Below, piece by piece: positions 51,337 through 62,000 of a stretch of 64,000 bases of DNA. The position numbers were made by a program, and so were the translations under genes. Below the pieces are notes generated by a model. It searched no databases. It worked only from the letters and a program-made list of their open reading frames with translations, and was not told where the DNA came from. The stretch is from positions 186,001-250,000 of the forward strand of contig NZ_BHXQ01000005.1 in the NCBI RefSeq assembly GCF_003990915.1. Reading direction: 5' to 3'. Source of the DNA: Chryseotalea sanaruensis (GTDB lineage: Bacteria > Bacteroidota > Bacteroidia > Cytophagales > Cyclobacteriaceae). The stretch's first letter is position 1. Every line of letters starts with the position of its first letter.

Positions 51337-51361
51337 CATGGTCTGTGAGACACAGACCATG
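51337..51361 (-). repeat. Second-family REP-like hairpin, right copy (perfect)
   Basis: Perfect 11-bp arms CATGGTCTGTG and CACAGACCATG around AGA. The GTG-loop-CAC tip recalls the RAYT hairpins (GTG-TCTT-CAC), but the stem sequence is different, so it is a separate family. With 51230-51244 it brackets about 90 bp as a possible mini-element. Confidence 0.75.
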
Positions 51362-51441
51362 GATAAGGGAAGTTTATAAAAAGACCAGAGATCTTACCTC
51401 CACCGTGCATAGCGTAAATCCCTCGTTCTGACTAGAGCATA

Positions 51442-52002
51442 TTAATTATACTTTTTCTGATATTCAAAAAAATTCAAAAAGTCTTCATCTGCGTTAAAGA
51501 AATAGATTGCATAGGCATAAGCCCATATTAGTGGAATTAAGATTAGACCAAGCATGGATACTTTTAATATGTAAATCATCCCAATGAATCCTGTAATAAC
51601 TCCAATTACACATAAAACTGTGAAAACGGTCTTAGCCCATTTTTTGCCACTATATATAGCGTAAAAAATTCCTATTTGAAGCCCCAGTCTAAATGTCTCT
51701 TTGAATATTTCTTTAAAGTTCAAAGGCTTAAAAGTCATATGTGAAAAAAGGATTACAATCAATGAAATAACAATCATGCCTAAAAAAACTTTCATTGTTT
51801 TTTTGCGACCAAATTCTGCCAGTTTACTTTCTTTTATTCTTTCCCTTTGGTTGGCAAATTCGGCATGATCCACTGTATAGTCCTTACACTTGTCAACAAA
51901 ATCGCCAAATTTATCAGTTAATGAACAAACCAATCCTGTGTGAACATTTAACTTCCTATTGGAACAAGTCTTACAAATTTCAAGTGTTTCCTCTCTTGTC
52001 AT
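51442..52002 (-). CDS. Membrane protein with N-terminal Cys cluster
   Basis: A 186-residue protein with a cytoplasmic N-terminus carrying four cysteines (ICKTCSNRK, LVCSLTDK and VDKCKDY) and then about four transmembrane segments in the second half. The Cys pattern recalls a small zinc knuckle seen on other Bacteroidota membrane proteins. No further recognition. Isolated on the minus strand. Confidence 0.75.
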   Translation of the reverse strand: MTREETLEICKTCSNRKLNVHTGLVCSLTDKFGDFVDKCKDYTVDHAEFANQRERIKESKLAEFGRKKTMKVFLGMIVISLIVILFSHMTFKPLNFKEIFKETFRLGLQIGIFYAIYSGKKWAKTVFTVLCVIGVITGFIGMIYILKVSMLGLILIPLIWAYAYAIYFFNADEDFLNFFEYQKKYN

Positions 52003-52070
52003 ATATTGGTATTAGGTGAAGATGACCGATAAAATAAAGTTGTAAAGTTAGCAACAAGCTAGATTGGAAA

Positions 52071-52113
52071 TTAAAAATCCAAAGATGGTTCGTGCCTACC
52101 GAACAGTCTTTGG
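52071..52113 (-). terminator. Intrinsic terminator of the glutamate-synthase-like gene
   Basis: CCAAAGA (52079-52085) pairs with TCTTTGG (52107-52113), and GTTCG with CGAAC inside. On the minus strand the hairpin is followed by ATTTTTAATTT (52070-52080). It lies 20 bp after the gene's stop. Confidence 0.7.
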
Positions 52114-52132
52114 ATTAAGTGATGAAACGAGC

Positions 52133-53716
52133 CTAAAACTTATCTGCGCTTGCTCTTGCCAGGTAGCTGTCGTACTCAAAAGGTGAGTCACCACCTTCCA
52201 GTAAACATCCTTCAGGAACGGGAGGATAAATTTCTTCGTACGTTTTTACCATATTCATGAATACCCGTCTGTAAACATGTGTTCGATTAATTTCATCAGG
52301 GCTTGCTAAACCTGCGCAAGAGAGCAGTTCCACAAATGAGCCTACAGTGTTCTTATGGTAATTGGCTACACGCACTTTTTTATCTTCAACTACAAGACCT
52401 TTTGCAAAGTATTGATCCTGTGTTGCCACTCCTGTGGGACAAGTATTTTTATGACACTCAAGTGCCTGAATACAACCTAGCGCCATCATCATTGCACGAG
52501 CAGTATTGCAAGTATCGGCACCTAAAGCCATTGCTCTAACAATATTGAATCCAGTTAAAATTTTTCCCGAAGCAATCAGTCGCATATGCTCGCGAATACC
52601 AAAACCCCTTAGGGCATCATCAGCAAAAGCGACTGCATCCAACATAGGCATACCTACAAAGTTGGTAAACTCTGGTGGCGCAGCACCTGTACCACCTTCA
52701 CCACCGTCTATGGTAATAAAATCAGGATACAGATTCAATTGCACCATGGCTTTGCATAAACCAAGGAATTCGCTTTTACGACCGATACACAACTTAAAGC
52801 CTACAGGTTTACCACCAGATAGTTCGCGCAATTGATCTACAAACTTGATTAGTTCAATGGGATTGCCGAAAGCACTGTGATAAGGCGGTGAAAATACTGT
52901 TGTGCCTACTTTTACACCCCGTATTGCTGCAATTTCTGGTGTGTTTTTCTTACCTGGTAAAATACCTCCATGACCAGGCTTGGCACCTTGCGACAACTTG
53001 ATTTCAATCATTTTAACCTCAGGCCTATGCGCATTTTTTTGAAAAGCATCAGCAGAGAAAGTGCCATCTTCATTTCTGGCGCCAAAATAGCCAGTACCAA
53101 TTTGCCAGATCAGGTCGCCACCATGTTTCAGGTGATAGGGACTAATGCCACCCTCTCCAGTATTGTGTGCAAAGCTTCCGATTTTAGCTCCGGCATTTAA
53201 TGATTCAATGGCATTTGCGCTGAGCGAACCGAAACTCATTGCAGAAACATTTAACACACTTGCCTGATAAGGCTGGATGCACTTGCTTCCACCGAACTTA
53301 ATGCGTGGATTATGATCCAGTAAGTTATGATCTAAAGGTTTAATCGAATGTGTCATCCACTCATATCCCTCCGCGTAAACGTTGAGTTGTGTTCCGAAAG
53401 GCACAGTATCAATTTGTTTTTTGGCACGTTGGTAAATAACCGAGCGCTCATTTCTATTAATGGGCGCACCATCTGTATCTGACTCAACAAAGTATTGCTG
53501 AATTTTTGGGCGAAGATCTTCGAAGACATATCTCAATCTACCCAACACGGGGAAGTTGCGTTTTAATGATTGCTTCGTTTGTATCATGTCTTGTATACCA
53601 ATCACAATGAGCGGGCCTACAATGACAAACAGCAGGAGCATATCAATCCAGAAGTACGACCACACAATGATGATGGCCGAAACCAGAATACTGGTGATAA
53701 CGAATAATTTTCTCAT
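52133..53716 (-). CDS. FMN-binding glutamate synthase-family protein, membrane-anchored
   Basis: A 527-residue protein matching the FMN/Fe-S domain of glutamate synthase. Seen: two N-terminal transmembrane helices (SAIIIVWSYFWIDMLLLFVIVG), the FMN-barrel stretch KIGSFAHNTGEGGISPYHL, FITIDGGEGGTGAAPPEF and the 3Fe-4S cysteines in GADTCNTARAMMMALGC and CHKNTCPTGVATQD. No glutaminase domain, so it is not a complete GltB. Substrate unknown; relatives reduce glutamate-type imines or other acceptors. A TATATTTG -7 element lies at 53736-53743. Confidence 0.93.
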   Translation of the reverse strand: MRKLFVITSILVSAIIIVWSYFWIDMLLLFVIVGPLIVIGIQDMIQTKQSLKRNFPVLGRLRYVFEDLRPKIQQYFVESDTDGAPINRNERSVIYQRAKKQIDTVPFGTQLNVYAEGYEWMTHSIKPLDHNLLDHNPRIKFGGSKCIQPYQASVLNVSAMSFGSLSANAIESLNAGAKIGSFAHNTGEGGISPYHLKHGGDLIWQIGTGYFGARNEDGTFSADAFQKNAHRPEVKMIEIKLSQGAKPGHGGILPGKKNTPEIAAIRGVKVGTTVFSPPYHSAFGNPIELIKFVDQLRELSGGKPVGFKLCIGRKSEFLGLCKAMVQLNLYPDFITIDGGEGGTGAAPPEFTNFVGMPMLDAVAFADDALRGFGIREHMRLIASGKILTGFNIVRAMALGADTCNTARAMMMALGCIQALECHKNTCPTGVATQDQYFAKGLVVEDKKVRVANYHKNTVGSFVELLSCAGLASPDEINRTHVYRRVFMNMVKTYEEIYPPVPEGCLLEGGDSPFEYDSYLARASADKF

Positions 53717-53735
53717 AGGGTTTTTTGTATGTAAT

Positions 53736-53743
53736 CAAATATA
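53736..53743 (-). promoter_or_regulatory. -7 promoter element of the glutamate-synthase-like gene
   Basis: Reads TATATTTG on the minus strand, a full TAnnTTTG match, 19 bp before the start codon at 53716. No good -33 TTG at 19-21 bp. Confidence 0.5.
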
Positions 53744-53946
53744 CTAAGGTTTTTATAAGTATAACCACAGCTCCAAAGTCTTATTGAGCTAGCACAAGGA
53801 CCTTTAACCTATCCTCCAAGGTTTTTAACGGCATCAACAAAACTTGGAGGAATAGAAAAGAAGACAGCACTATAACCTAAAATTTGCTTGAATAAGAAAA
53901 GACAGTTTTCTGTTTTTTTAAGGTTGAAAGATTGTATCTTCATAAA

Positions 53947-54417
53947 ATGAAGAATATGATTAAGAAAATCCTGATTGGACTGCTGGCCATTCTGGTTATC
54001 ATCCAATTTATACGGCCGACAAAAAATGAAGGCAACGGTATAGCTGCCAATGATATTTCTACGGTTTATACGGAGATGCCCATAGAAGTACAAACGCTAC
54101 TTCAACAGAAATGCTATGACTGCCACAGCCATTCAACTAAATATCCATGGTATGCCAATATTCAGCCAGTAGCCTGGTGGTTAGCTGATCATGTGGAGGA
54201 GGGCAAAGAGCACTTGAATTTTTCTGAATTTAAAACCTATAATGCGGAAAAAGCTGCTCATAAACTGGAAGAAGTAGTAGAGGAGGTTGGCGAAGGTGAA
54301 ATGCCGTTAAAGTCGTATACGTTTATTCACAGAGATGCAGTTGTTACTACTGAAGAACTTGCCTTGTTGCGGAATTGGATAGCCAGCGAAGGAATTGCGG
54401 TAGGGGAATCGCATTAA
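53947..54417 (+). CDS. Haem-binding domain protein (Haem_bd, CxxCH)
   Basis: A 156-residue protein with an N-terminal membrane segment (MIKKILIGLLAILVIIQFI), then a single c-type haem motif CYDCHSH and the following YPWYANIQPVAWWLADHVEEG, the pattern of the Bacteroidota Haem_bd family. It probably faces the periplasm. The start at 53947 is favoured over a TTG at 53932 lying upstream in frame. The stop overlaps the convergent gene at 54414-54417 by TTAA. Confidence 0.92.
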   Translation: MKNMIKKILIGLLAILVIIQFIRPTKNEGNGIAANDISTVYTEMPIEVQTLLQQKCYDCHSHSTKYPWYANIQPVAWWLADHVEEGKEHLNFSEFKTYNAEKAAHKLEEVVEEVGEGEMPLKSYTFIHRDAVVTTEELALLRNWIASEGIAVGESH

Positions 54418-56240
54418 TTATAACTCACAAAAGAAGGAGGCCGCACAAAGGTTGAGGTGTACTTAAGACGTACATTGGTGCTGACACGGATACTGTAAGG
54501 TTCCAGGCCACGAACAGTAACAGGGAAATAAAACCCACGAACTTCAATAGTGCCAAAAATCAGGTTTTCATTTCTGATGCGGAAACCTCCGTTTACGCCC
54601 CACACAAATTTTTGAAAAGCATCTTTCTCTGGGTCTTGTTGGTAGAAGGCACTTTCAGCCGAAGCAAATCCTGCAAAATTGAAACCTAATATTTTCCAAT
54701 TAGTGAATACCGTTGTTTCTGTACGTAAGAAAGTTCTTTTGTAAGCAAACAAACTATCAGGCCTAAAACCTTCGAGCTGATTGTTCAGTGTAAGCAATGG
54801 TCTTATAGTATTGCTAAATGCTTGTGCATGCCCACCCTCAATTTGTTGTCGGATTTTGATATTCTTTTTTATTAACAACTTGCTGTAGTAAAGACCGCTA
54901 ACAAACATAAAAGCATCTTCAGCTTTTTCTTCTCTGAAGTACGAACCAGCACCTGCAGCCAATCGGTAGAAATTACCTTTTCTACTTACGAACTCACGTG
55001 CTGTATTCATGCCGCCATATGATCGATCCAATCCAAATTCGTTCGACCAACCAGCAGTCAGTGTTAAGGTTTTACCATAAGGGATATCTTCCGTACGGCC
55101 GAAACCATAAACATATTGTGTTTTGTAAAAATTCTGTTCGTAAAAGGTAACTGATCCAAGTAAAAATTTTTGATTGTTGTAAATTGGGTTAACAATTTCA
55201 GCAGGTTGAGATGGTTTTCTTTCGAATGCCTGGTTAAAATAGCGGAGTGCTACAAAATGTCGCTCGCGACTATTAACGGTATTGAAAATACCCATGTTGT
55301 AACCTGCCCACACATCTTCAAGATGGTAACGATAGTCGCGGAAAGTGCTGTCGGGTAAACGGTAATTATTAATAGAATAGTTCTTACTGATTTCAAAACT
55401 GCCTGCCAGACGAGAATATGGCGAGACTAATGGACGGTCTAGCCTCAGGTAGTAAGCGTGTTCATTCTCTATACCATAACTTCTTCCGGTATTGATTTGC
55501 GAATATCCAATGGAGGGGTTAATTAATGTTCCTCCTATACTAGACTTTCTATAACTGAGTTCCATGCCGGCTTGTGGACTGCGTGCAGCATCAAGTAAAG
55601 TATTCATTTGTATGCGCTGACCTTGTCCAAAAAGATTGGCATCGTATATATCAAAACGATAGGCATCAAATTCTTCCGGCTCAAACTTTATACCCAAACT
55701 AAATACATCGCGGGTAAACACTTCAACATCCACAGAATCTTCGGAGCCATTTACAAAACAGACTTCAATTTTTGAATCAAGAATGAAGTCAAGATCACGC
55801 AAATGACGTTCGTTGTCGGCTATGCGATAAGGATTAAGCGGTTTATTTTTTCTAAAGAATAGATTGTCTCTGATTACGCCTTCTTTAGAGTTAGCGTGCA
55901 GGCTGTTGGCTATATATGTTGCAGTACTCCGGAAATTACGACTGCTGTCATAAATAGATTTTTCGAAACCAACTTTGTTAATAATAATGTTACGAATGAT
56001 TTTCCCTTCGTATGGAAGAAAGGGATCTTCACTTTTAGCGGTAACCACCGTTTCAGGTTTAGGCTTGCGTTTAACCGAACCAATTGCTTTTTGTGTGATT
56101 TTGTTGTTAAGAAAAGTCTTGCTACTATCTGTTTGCGCTGATACTGAATCTACTAAAAAAGTGGAGTACACCACCAGCAACAATACTTTTGCTGATATTG
56201 AAACGTACTTAAATCCACATATTAATACTTTAGAAAACAT
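54414..56240 (-). CDS. Outer-membrane beta-barrel protein with POTRA-like N-terminus
   Basis: A 608-residue protein with a signal peptide (ends VDSVSAQ), an N-terminal POTRA-like region (IRNIIINKVGFEKS, NPYRIADNERHLRDLDFILDS) and a long beta-strand-rich barrel (residues about 190-600). It resembles TamA/BamA-type proteins but has no accessory partner beside it. Role in outer-membrane assembly or secretion is inference. Ends in a shared TTAA with the haem protein gene. Confidence 0.82.
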   Translation of the reverse strand: MFSKVLICGFKYVSISAKVLLLVVYSTFLVDSVSAQTDSSKTFLNNKITQKAIGSVKRKPKPETVVTAKSEDPFLPYEGKIIRNIIINKVGFEKSIYDSSRNFRSTATYIANSLHANSKEGVIRDNLFFRKNKPLNPYRIADNERHLRDLDFILDSKIEVCFVNGSEDSVDVEVFTRDVFSLGIKFEPEEFDAYRFDIYDANLFGQGQRIQMNTLLDAARSPQAGMELSYRKSSIGGTLINPSIGYSQINTGRSYGIENEHAYYLRLDRPLVSPYSRLAGSFEISKNYSINNYRLPDSTFRDYRYHLEDVWAGYNMGIFNTVNSRERHFVALRYFNQAFERKPSQPAEIVNPIYNNQKFLLGSVTFYEQNFYKTQYVYGFGRTEDIPYGKTLTLTAGWSNEFGLDRSYGGMNTAREFVSRKGNFYRLAAGAGSYFREEKAEDAFMFVSGLYYSKLLIKKNIKIRQQIEGGHAQAFSNTIRPLLTLNNQLEGFRPDSLFAYKRTFLRTETTVFTNWKILGFNFAGFASAESAFYQQDPEKDAFQKFVWGVNGGFRIRNENLIFGTIEVRGFYFPVTVRGLEPYSIRVSTNVRLKYTSTFVRPPSFVSYN

Positions 56241-56321
56241 CTATAAGAGAAAAACGCTGCGACTCTGCTATGTTAACGCAAAGATCGCAACGTTATGGTA
56301 TAAATGTGTATTTTTTACTGA

Positions 56322-58883
56322 TTAGCGTGAGGATGCTCCGCTAATAAATGGGCCATAGTATATGGCATTCATCAGCATTTTGTTAGAGCCAAACCAAAAA
56401 GCCCGGAAGCAAAGGTTATCGGTAAAGGCAATTGCCCGACCTTGCCCAATTGACGATACACCAATTACAGAGGCCTCTTTAATTTTAGCATAATTCTCTT
56501 TAGAGATATAACCACTCAGCAAAGGTGATGCGGTAAATACTAGAGGATTTGCATAGTAATTTTTAGATTTTTCCATAAATAGGTTGTTGGATTTGAATAC
56601 AGGCATTTTGGCGTTGTAGTAACCAAACAGAAGTGGATGTGTCAGGTCGGCAGTTGCCTCAAAAATGGCTCCGCTTGTTTCCTGGGCACCGCTGTACTCG
56701 CTAATGTGTGCATAAGGTCTGGCTAAGGTTGGCTCTTTCTTGTCTTCGTTTTTCTTCATATCAAACTTACCGAGGCCAGCGCTGCTCAGCCAGTTGACCC
56801 CATTCTCCAGTCCAATAATAACTCCACCATTTTGCACCCATGTTTTCACCTTCTCTTTAAGCGCATCGTTACCTGATATACTACCCCACGTTGGTGGTAT
56901 TATAATGGTATTATATTTATTAAGATTGATTCTGCTAAAAACGTCAACAGGCAAAAGTGTAACTGGAATTTGAAAGCGCGTATCCAAAACATGCCAAACT
57001 TCACCAACATCGGTGGCTGAAATTCCATCACCTACCAGCATAGCAATAGTTGGCTTGCGTACATTCATGAAAGATCCGCTTCCTAAGCTTACTCCTTTGT
57101 AGTCAAGCCCGGTATTGAATGCATATACATCAATACCATCTTTATTCACGATATCGTTAATTAAGTATTCAATTATTTCAGGATTTTTCTCTTGGCCTGC
57201 TACCTGTACTAAAATACTTCCCCGATCAAATTTTTTTCCATCGCTGTGATAGAAGGGATCAGTAGCCACTTTAACACGTAGTCCCGCATCTAGTAATTTA
57301 TACAGTGCGCGAGGTGTGTAATAGTTGGAAGATTCAAACACGTAAGCATATTCGCTTTTACCACCAATACGTTTGCCAGCTGGCAATTTGGCTTCAGTTA
57401 CTTTTTCGCCAAGGGCAGGCATAGCCTTCAGCTCCTCGTATTCTAAACCAAATGCGAGTGGCATAGTCCAGCTTGAAATGTCGTAGAAAAGGCTGTCCTT
57501 AAATTGTGTTCTCTTTTCGAACATACCCTTTATCAACCGGTAGTTGGCTTGATTCATTGGTACTATATAGCTGCTCTCAGCGTCAAAAGCTTTTCCGTTA
57601 ATGTTTTGCGTTGAAGAAATCTTATAGATATCAATGTGTTGACGAGCTATGATCTCTGCCAGGTGAAATCCTTTGGCCTTATCTTTTGCTGAACCGAAAA
57701 TGATCGCTTTTACAGGATCTTTTGCTGCTTCGGCAACAGCATCTTTAAAGAACTGTCGTTGGTAGTTAAGAAACTCTTCACGCATTTCATTAACAGCTTT
57801 CAGAGAACTTAAGCTTGTTACAAATTGATTGCGAACCGTAAACTGGAAAGTAAGTAATCCATTAACACTTTCCTGCACATGGCCACGTGAGCTGGCCTGT
57901 TCAAATAAAATGCCTATAGCACCCTGCACATCCGGGAAAGTTGAGCCTTTGCCATAATAGAAATCATCGAAGCCTTCTTGTGTATAATAAAAGGAACCAA
58001 TGCCATCCAAGGCTTTCGCATGAAACTCACCCATTTTTCTGGTGAGGTCTAAATTTTTATCTGGCGTAAGTGGGTGGTTACGTGAAGGCACACCAGGTTG
58101 AAAAAAGAAAGTTGAGTTCGTTCCCATCTCGTGGTGATCTGTAAGCACATTTGGTTTCCATTTGTGGAAGCTGCGAACGCGTGCTTGCGATTCAGGATGT
58201 TGTGCCACTAACCAATCGCGGTTTAGATCAAACCAATAATGGTTAAAGCGCCCACCCGGCCAGGCTTCATTGTGTTCAGTATCATAAGGGTCAGTAGAAG
58301 TTACTTTGCTTTTGCGTGAGTTTACCCAGGTACTAAAACGTTGCATACCATCAGGATTGTAACTAGGATCAAAAAGCACAATGGTGTTGTCAAGGTATTT
58401 TTCAATTTCTGGCCCTTGAGCTGCTGCATAATGATAAGCCATTAAAAGGGATGCATTTACACCACTGGCCTCATTGCCGTGGATACTATATCCTTGATAG
58501 AAAACGATAGGCATATTTTTTACATCAAAGGAATTCGATTTTGCAGGGTCAGTTAACTGAACGTGCTGTGTTCGTATGCTTTCAAGGTTTTGATGATTTT
58601 TTGGTGAGGTAATCGTTAGCAGTATCAATGGCCTGGCCTCGTGTGTATAGCCAGTTATTTCCATAGAAATTCGATCAGAGGCTGCATCTAAGGCCTCCAT
58701 ATATTTAATGAGGCGGTCATGCGTTACGTGCCATTCGCCTACCTCATGGCCAATAACCGATTTGGGTGTTGGAATGGCTGGATTATAGGTGGTCTTTTCT
58801 GGCAGATAATAAGACAAATCGGGTTGCGCCCAAACACTTGTTAGGTTGAAAACAAATAGCGCTAAGAAAATTAGTTTTCGCAT
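56322..58883 (-). CDS. Secreted M14 zinc carboxypeptidase-type protein with GATase-like C-domain
   Basis: An 853-residue secreted peptidase: signal 1-19, M14 catalytic domain with zinc ligands His135 and Glu138 in YSIHGNEASG, third zinc candidate in LTDHHEMG, and catalytic glutamate in GILFEQASSRG. Residues from about 600 form a GATase1-like domain (YNTIIIPPTWGS, WVQNGGVIIGLENGVNWLSSAG). Members degrade peptides or peptidoglycan-linked targets; substrate unknown. The gene is divergent from the TonB receptor gene. Confidence 0.9.
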   Translation of the reverse strand: MRKLIFLALFVFNLTSVWAQPDLSYYLPEKTTYNPAIPTPKSVIGHEVGEWHVTHDRLIKYMEALDAASDRISMEITGYTHEARPLILLTITSPKNHQNLESIRTQHVQLTDPAKSNSFDVKNMPIVFYQGYSIHGNEASGVNASLLMAYHYAAAQGPEIEKYLDNTIVLFDPSYNPDGMQRFSTWVNSRKSKVTSTDPYDTEHNEAWPGGRFNHYWFDLNRDWLVAQHPESQARVRSFHKWKPNVLTDHHEMGTNSTFFFQPGVPSRNHPLTPDKNLDLTRKMGEFHAKALDGIGSFYYTQEGFDDFYYGKGSTFPDVQGAIGILFEQASSRGHVQESVNGLLTFQFTVRNQFVTSLSSLKAVNEMREEFLNYQRQFFKDAVAEAAKDPVKAIIFGSAKDKAKGFHLAEIIARQHIDIYKISSTQNINGKAFDAESSYIVPMNQANYRLIKGMFEKRTQFKDSLFYDISSWTMPLAFGLEYEELKAMPALGEKVTEAKLPAGKRIGGKSEYAYVFESSNYYTPRALYKLLDAGLRVKVATDPFYHSDGKKFDRGSILVQVAGQEKNPEIIEYLINDIVNKDGIDVYAFNTGLDYKGVSLGSGSFMNVRKPTIAMLVGDGISATDVGEVWHVLDTRFQIPVTLLPVDVFSRINLNKYNTIIIPPTWGSISGNDALKEKVKTWVQNGGVIIGLENGVNWLSSAGLGKFDMKKNEDKKEPTLARPYAHISEYSGAQETSGAIFEATADLTHPLLFGYYNAKMPVFKSNNLFMEKSKNYYANPLVFTASPLLSGYISKENYAKIKEASVIGVSSIGQGRAIAFTDNLCFRAFWFGSNKMLMNAIYYGPFISGASSR

Positions 58884-59044
58884 AGGTTTTTAAGGTTACT
58901 ACAATACAATTGAAAATAAGTCATTCTTTTTCAGGCGATTAGTCTGATTTTTATAAGCGGTTTACAAAAGGAATGTTAAGTTCGTGTTAAGATTTTTTTG
59001 GTAAGCTTAAATGTAAGATAAATGTCCAATTCAAAAGTTAGGCT

Positions 59045-59052
59045 TACTTTTG
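59045..59052 (+). promoter_or_regulatory. -7 promoter element of the TonB receptor gene
   Basis: TACTTTTG, a full TAnnTTTG match, 47 bp before the ATG at 59100. No strong -33 seen at 19-21 bp. Confidence 0.55.
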
Positions 59053-59099
59053 CCGGTCTCCTAAACAGTGACAACAGACATTAAACTAAACAAACATCT

Positions 59100-62000
59100 A
59101 TGAGAAAACTTTTACTACTAACTGCACTTGTGCTAGGCTCGGTTGGAGCTTGGGCGCAGGTTACTACGTCCTCAATAGTGGGACAAATAAGAGACGATAA
59201 GGGTTCCCTCCCTGGAGCTACCATTGTTGCTGTGCATGAGCCGTCAGGTTCAAAGTATGGGACTGCGACAAATGTAGATGGAAGATTCACCTTACCAAAT
59301 GTGCGAATTGGTGGCCCATATACAATAGAGGTTTCTTTTGTGGGTTATCAAACTTCTAAAGTTGGTGGAATAACTTTGAAACTAGGTCAATCTTATGTTC
59401 ATAATATTCAGTTAGCACCAGAGTCAACTCAATTAGGAGAAATCACAATTGTTGGAGACAAAAGTCAACTTAATACTGAAAGAACAGGTGCAGTAACAAA
59501 CATCAGCTCAGCGCAGTTAGGTACTCTTCCAACAATTTCTAGAAGCATAACTGATTTTACAAGATTAACTCCTCAGGCTAATGGAAACTCATTTGGTGGT
59601 CGTGATGGACGATATAATAACATTCAAGTTGATGGAGCAAACCTCAATAACAATTTCGGATTAAGCAATGATCCCCTACCAGGCGGTGGTGGATCTCCGA
59701 TCTCAATAGATGCTTATGACGAAATTTCTGTGAACATTGCACCTTTCGATGTTCGTCAGGCAGGTTTTACAGGTGCTGGTATAAATGCTGTAACGAAGAG
59801 TGGAACCAACACTTTCAAGGGAACTGCATATACTTTGTTTAGGAACCAGAATTACATTGGAACAAATGTTGGGGATAATGATATCAGCAGTCAAATAGTT
59901 GATTCAAAGACAAATATTTATGGTTTCAGTATTGGGGGTCCAATCATTAAGGATAAACTCTTCTTTTTTGTGAATGCAGAACAGGAAAAAGGCAGCAGAC
60001 CTGGGATTACTTTCTCTCCTACTGGAGGTTCAGGTTCCGGTGTAGTTTCATCGACACCCATAGATTCGTTAAGGAAGTTCTCTGATCATTTAAGAAATGT
60101 TTACAATTATGAAACCGGAGCCTTCGATAACTTTCCGAATTTTGAGAATGAAAATACAAAGCTGCTTGTTAAACTGGATTATAACATAAATAAAGATCAC
60201 AGGCTTACTTTAAAGTACAGCAATTATGTAAGTACTAACGATCAACCATTAAACGCCACTAGTGTGCCAAACGGTGGTGGTTTTGATGTTACAGGCAGAA
60301 CTAATATATCTCGTCTGCCTGTTGGTCGCTTTTCAAATGCCTCAATGTCATTTGCAAATTCAAACTATGGATTTGAAGACAAGGTTAATACAGCAACACT
60401 GGAACTGAATAGTAATTTCAATGGTAAGTTTTCGAACCAGCTACTAGGTACAATAACTAAAGTAAATACAACTCGTACTTTTGACGGATCTTTTTTTCCT
60501 ACAATCGATATTTTTGATGGTAGTGGTGACAATTATATGTCAGCCGGAATGGATCCGTTTACTCCAAATAATCAGGTGGTAAATGACGTTTACACTTTTA
60601 CGAACAACCTTTCTTATTATAAGGGTAATCACACAATTACTGCTGGTGTTTCTTATGAATTCCAACGTGTCGGTAACATGTTTATGGCAGCATCGAATAG
60701 TTACTATGCATTTAATTCATTAAATGATTTTATTACTAATCAGTCTCCTGCTTATTATGCGTACACATATTCTTTAGTGCCAGGCCAAAAATCAGTTTTT
60801 TCAGCTGAGTTAAACGTTGGCCAACTTGGTATTTATGCCCAGGATGAAATCAGTTTGGGTAATCTTAAAATTACAGCAGGTATTCGTGCAGACAGAGCTT
60901 TCTATACTGAAGATCCTATTGAAAACCCCGCAACTTCTGCGCAGCAGTTTTATGATAAGGACGGTAACCTGACAAATTATAGCACAGGTGAGTGGCCTAA
61001 ATCTCCATTCTTACTTTCACCCAGAGTTGGAGTACGCTGGGATGTTAACGAAGATCAATCTCTTGTTGTAAGAGGTGGTACAGGTTTATTCACGGGTAGA
61101 ATTCCATTTGTCTTCTTAACAAATATGCCTACAAATTCGGCCATGTATCAATTTGGAGGAAGATTGGATAATTCAGTTGCCGCAGATGTTCCTCAACTTT
61201 CTGGAATTACTTTCTCAAGTAACCCTGATGCATACGCTTCTCTATTCCCGACAACAGCAGGAACATCTCCGTCCAGAGGTCCAGTTTTTATAGATCCAGA
61301 CTTTAAATTTCCGCAAGTATGGAGAACTAATGTGGCAGTAGATAAGTCTTTGCCATATGGTTTAACAGCTACTTTTGAAGCCTTAATAACTAAGGATGTT
61401 AATGCGGTAAGAATGCGTAACGCAAATTTTAGACCTACTATGAGTGGTGTGGTAACAGAGGGTGGATTAACAAGACCTAGGTATTTGCCTGCTGATGGTA
61501 GAGACTTAAATGCAACCGTAAACTCAGCAATTGTTTTAGAAAATACCAATAAAGGTTATTCTACATCTTTAACAGCCCAATTGACAAAGTCGTTTGATAA
61601 GGGTTTTGCAGGTTCATTGGCTTACACTTATACCAAGGCTGAAGAGGTAACAGCAAACCCTGGTTCTCAAGCGGCTTCAGTTTGGAATTCAAACCCTAAT
61701 GTTGGATCATCAAATGCAGTAGAGCTTGCTAATTCTCAATATGCTGTTCCTCACCGCATTATTGCCAATGTTTCTTATAGAAAGGAATATGCAAAGTATT
61801 TTGCTTCTACACTTTCATTATTCTACGAAGGTTCACATCAAGGAGTTTACAGTTTTGTAGTTAGTGGTGATATAAATGGAGATGGTAACTCATCAACAGA
61901 TTTAATGTACATCCCAAGAGATGCAAGCGAAATGAACTTTGTAGAGTATACAGCATCTGTTTCAGGGCAACCAGTTACGTTCACTGTGGCTCAACAGGAG

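Noticed and set aside
51186..51431. 81-residue plus-strand frame
   Set aside because: It runs straight through two hairpin repeats, has no recognisable motif or start signal, and its composition is not protein-like.
52087..52104. GGTTCGTG-CCTAC-CGAAC, resembling the RAYT hairpin
   Set aside because: The right arm and loop do not match the family, and the surrounding CCAAAGA/TCTTTGG arms with a T-rich tail explain it better as the terminator of the glutamate-synthase-like gene.
53809..54093. 94-residue minus-strand frame over the haem protein start
   Set aside because: It overlaps a clear CxxCH haem gene on the other strand and has no features of its own.
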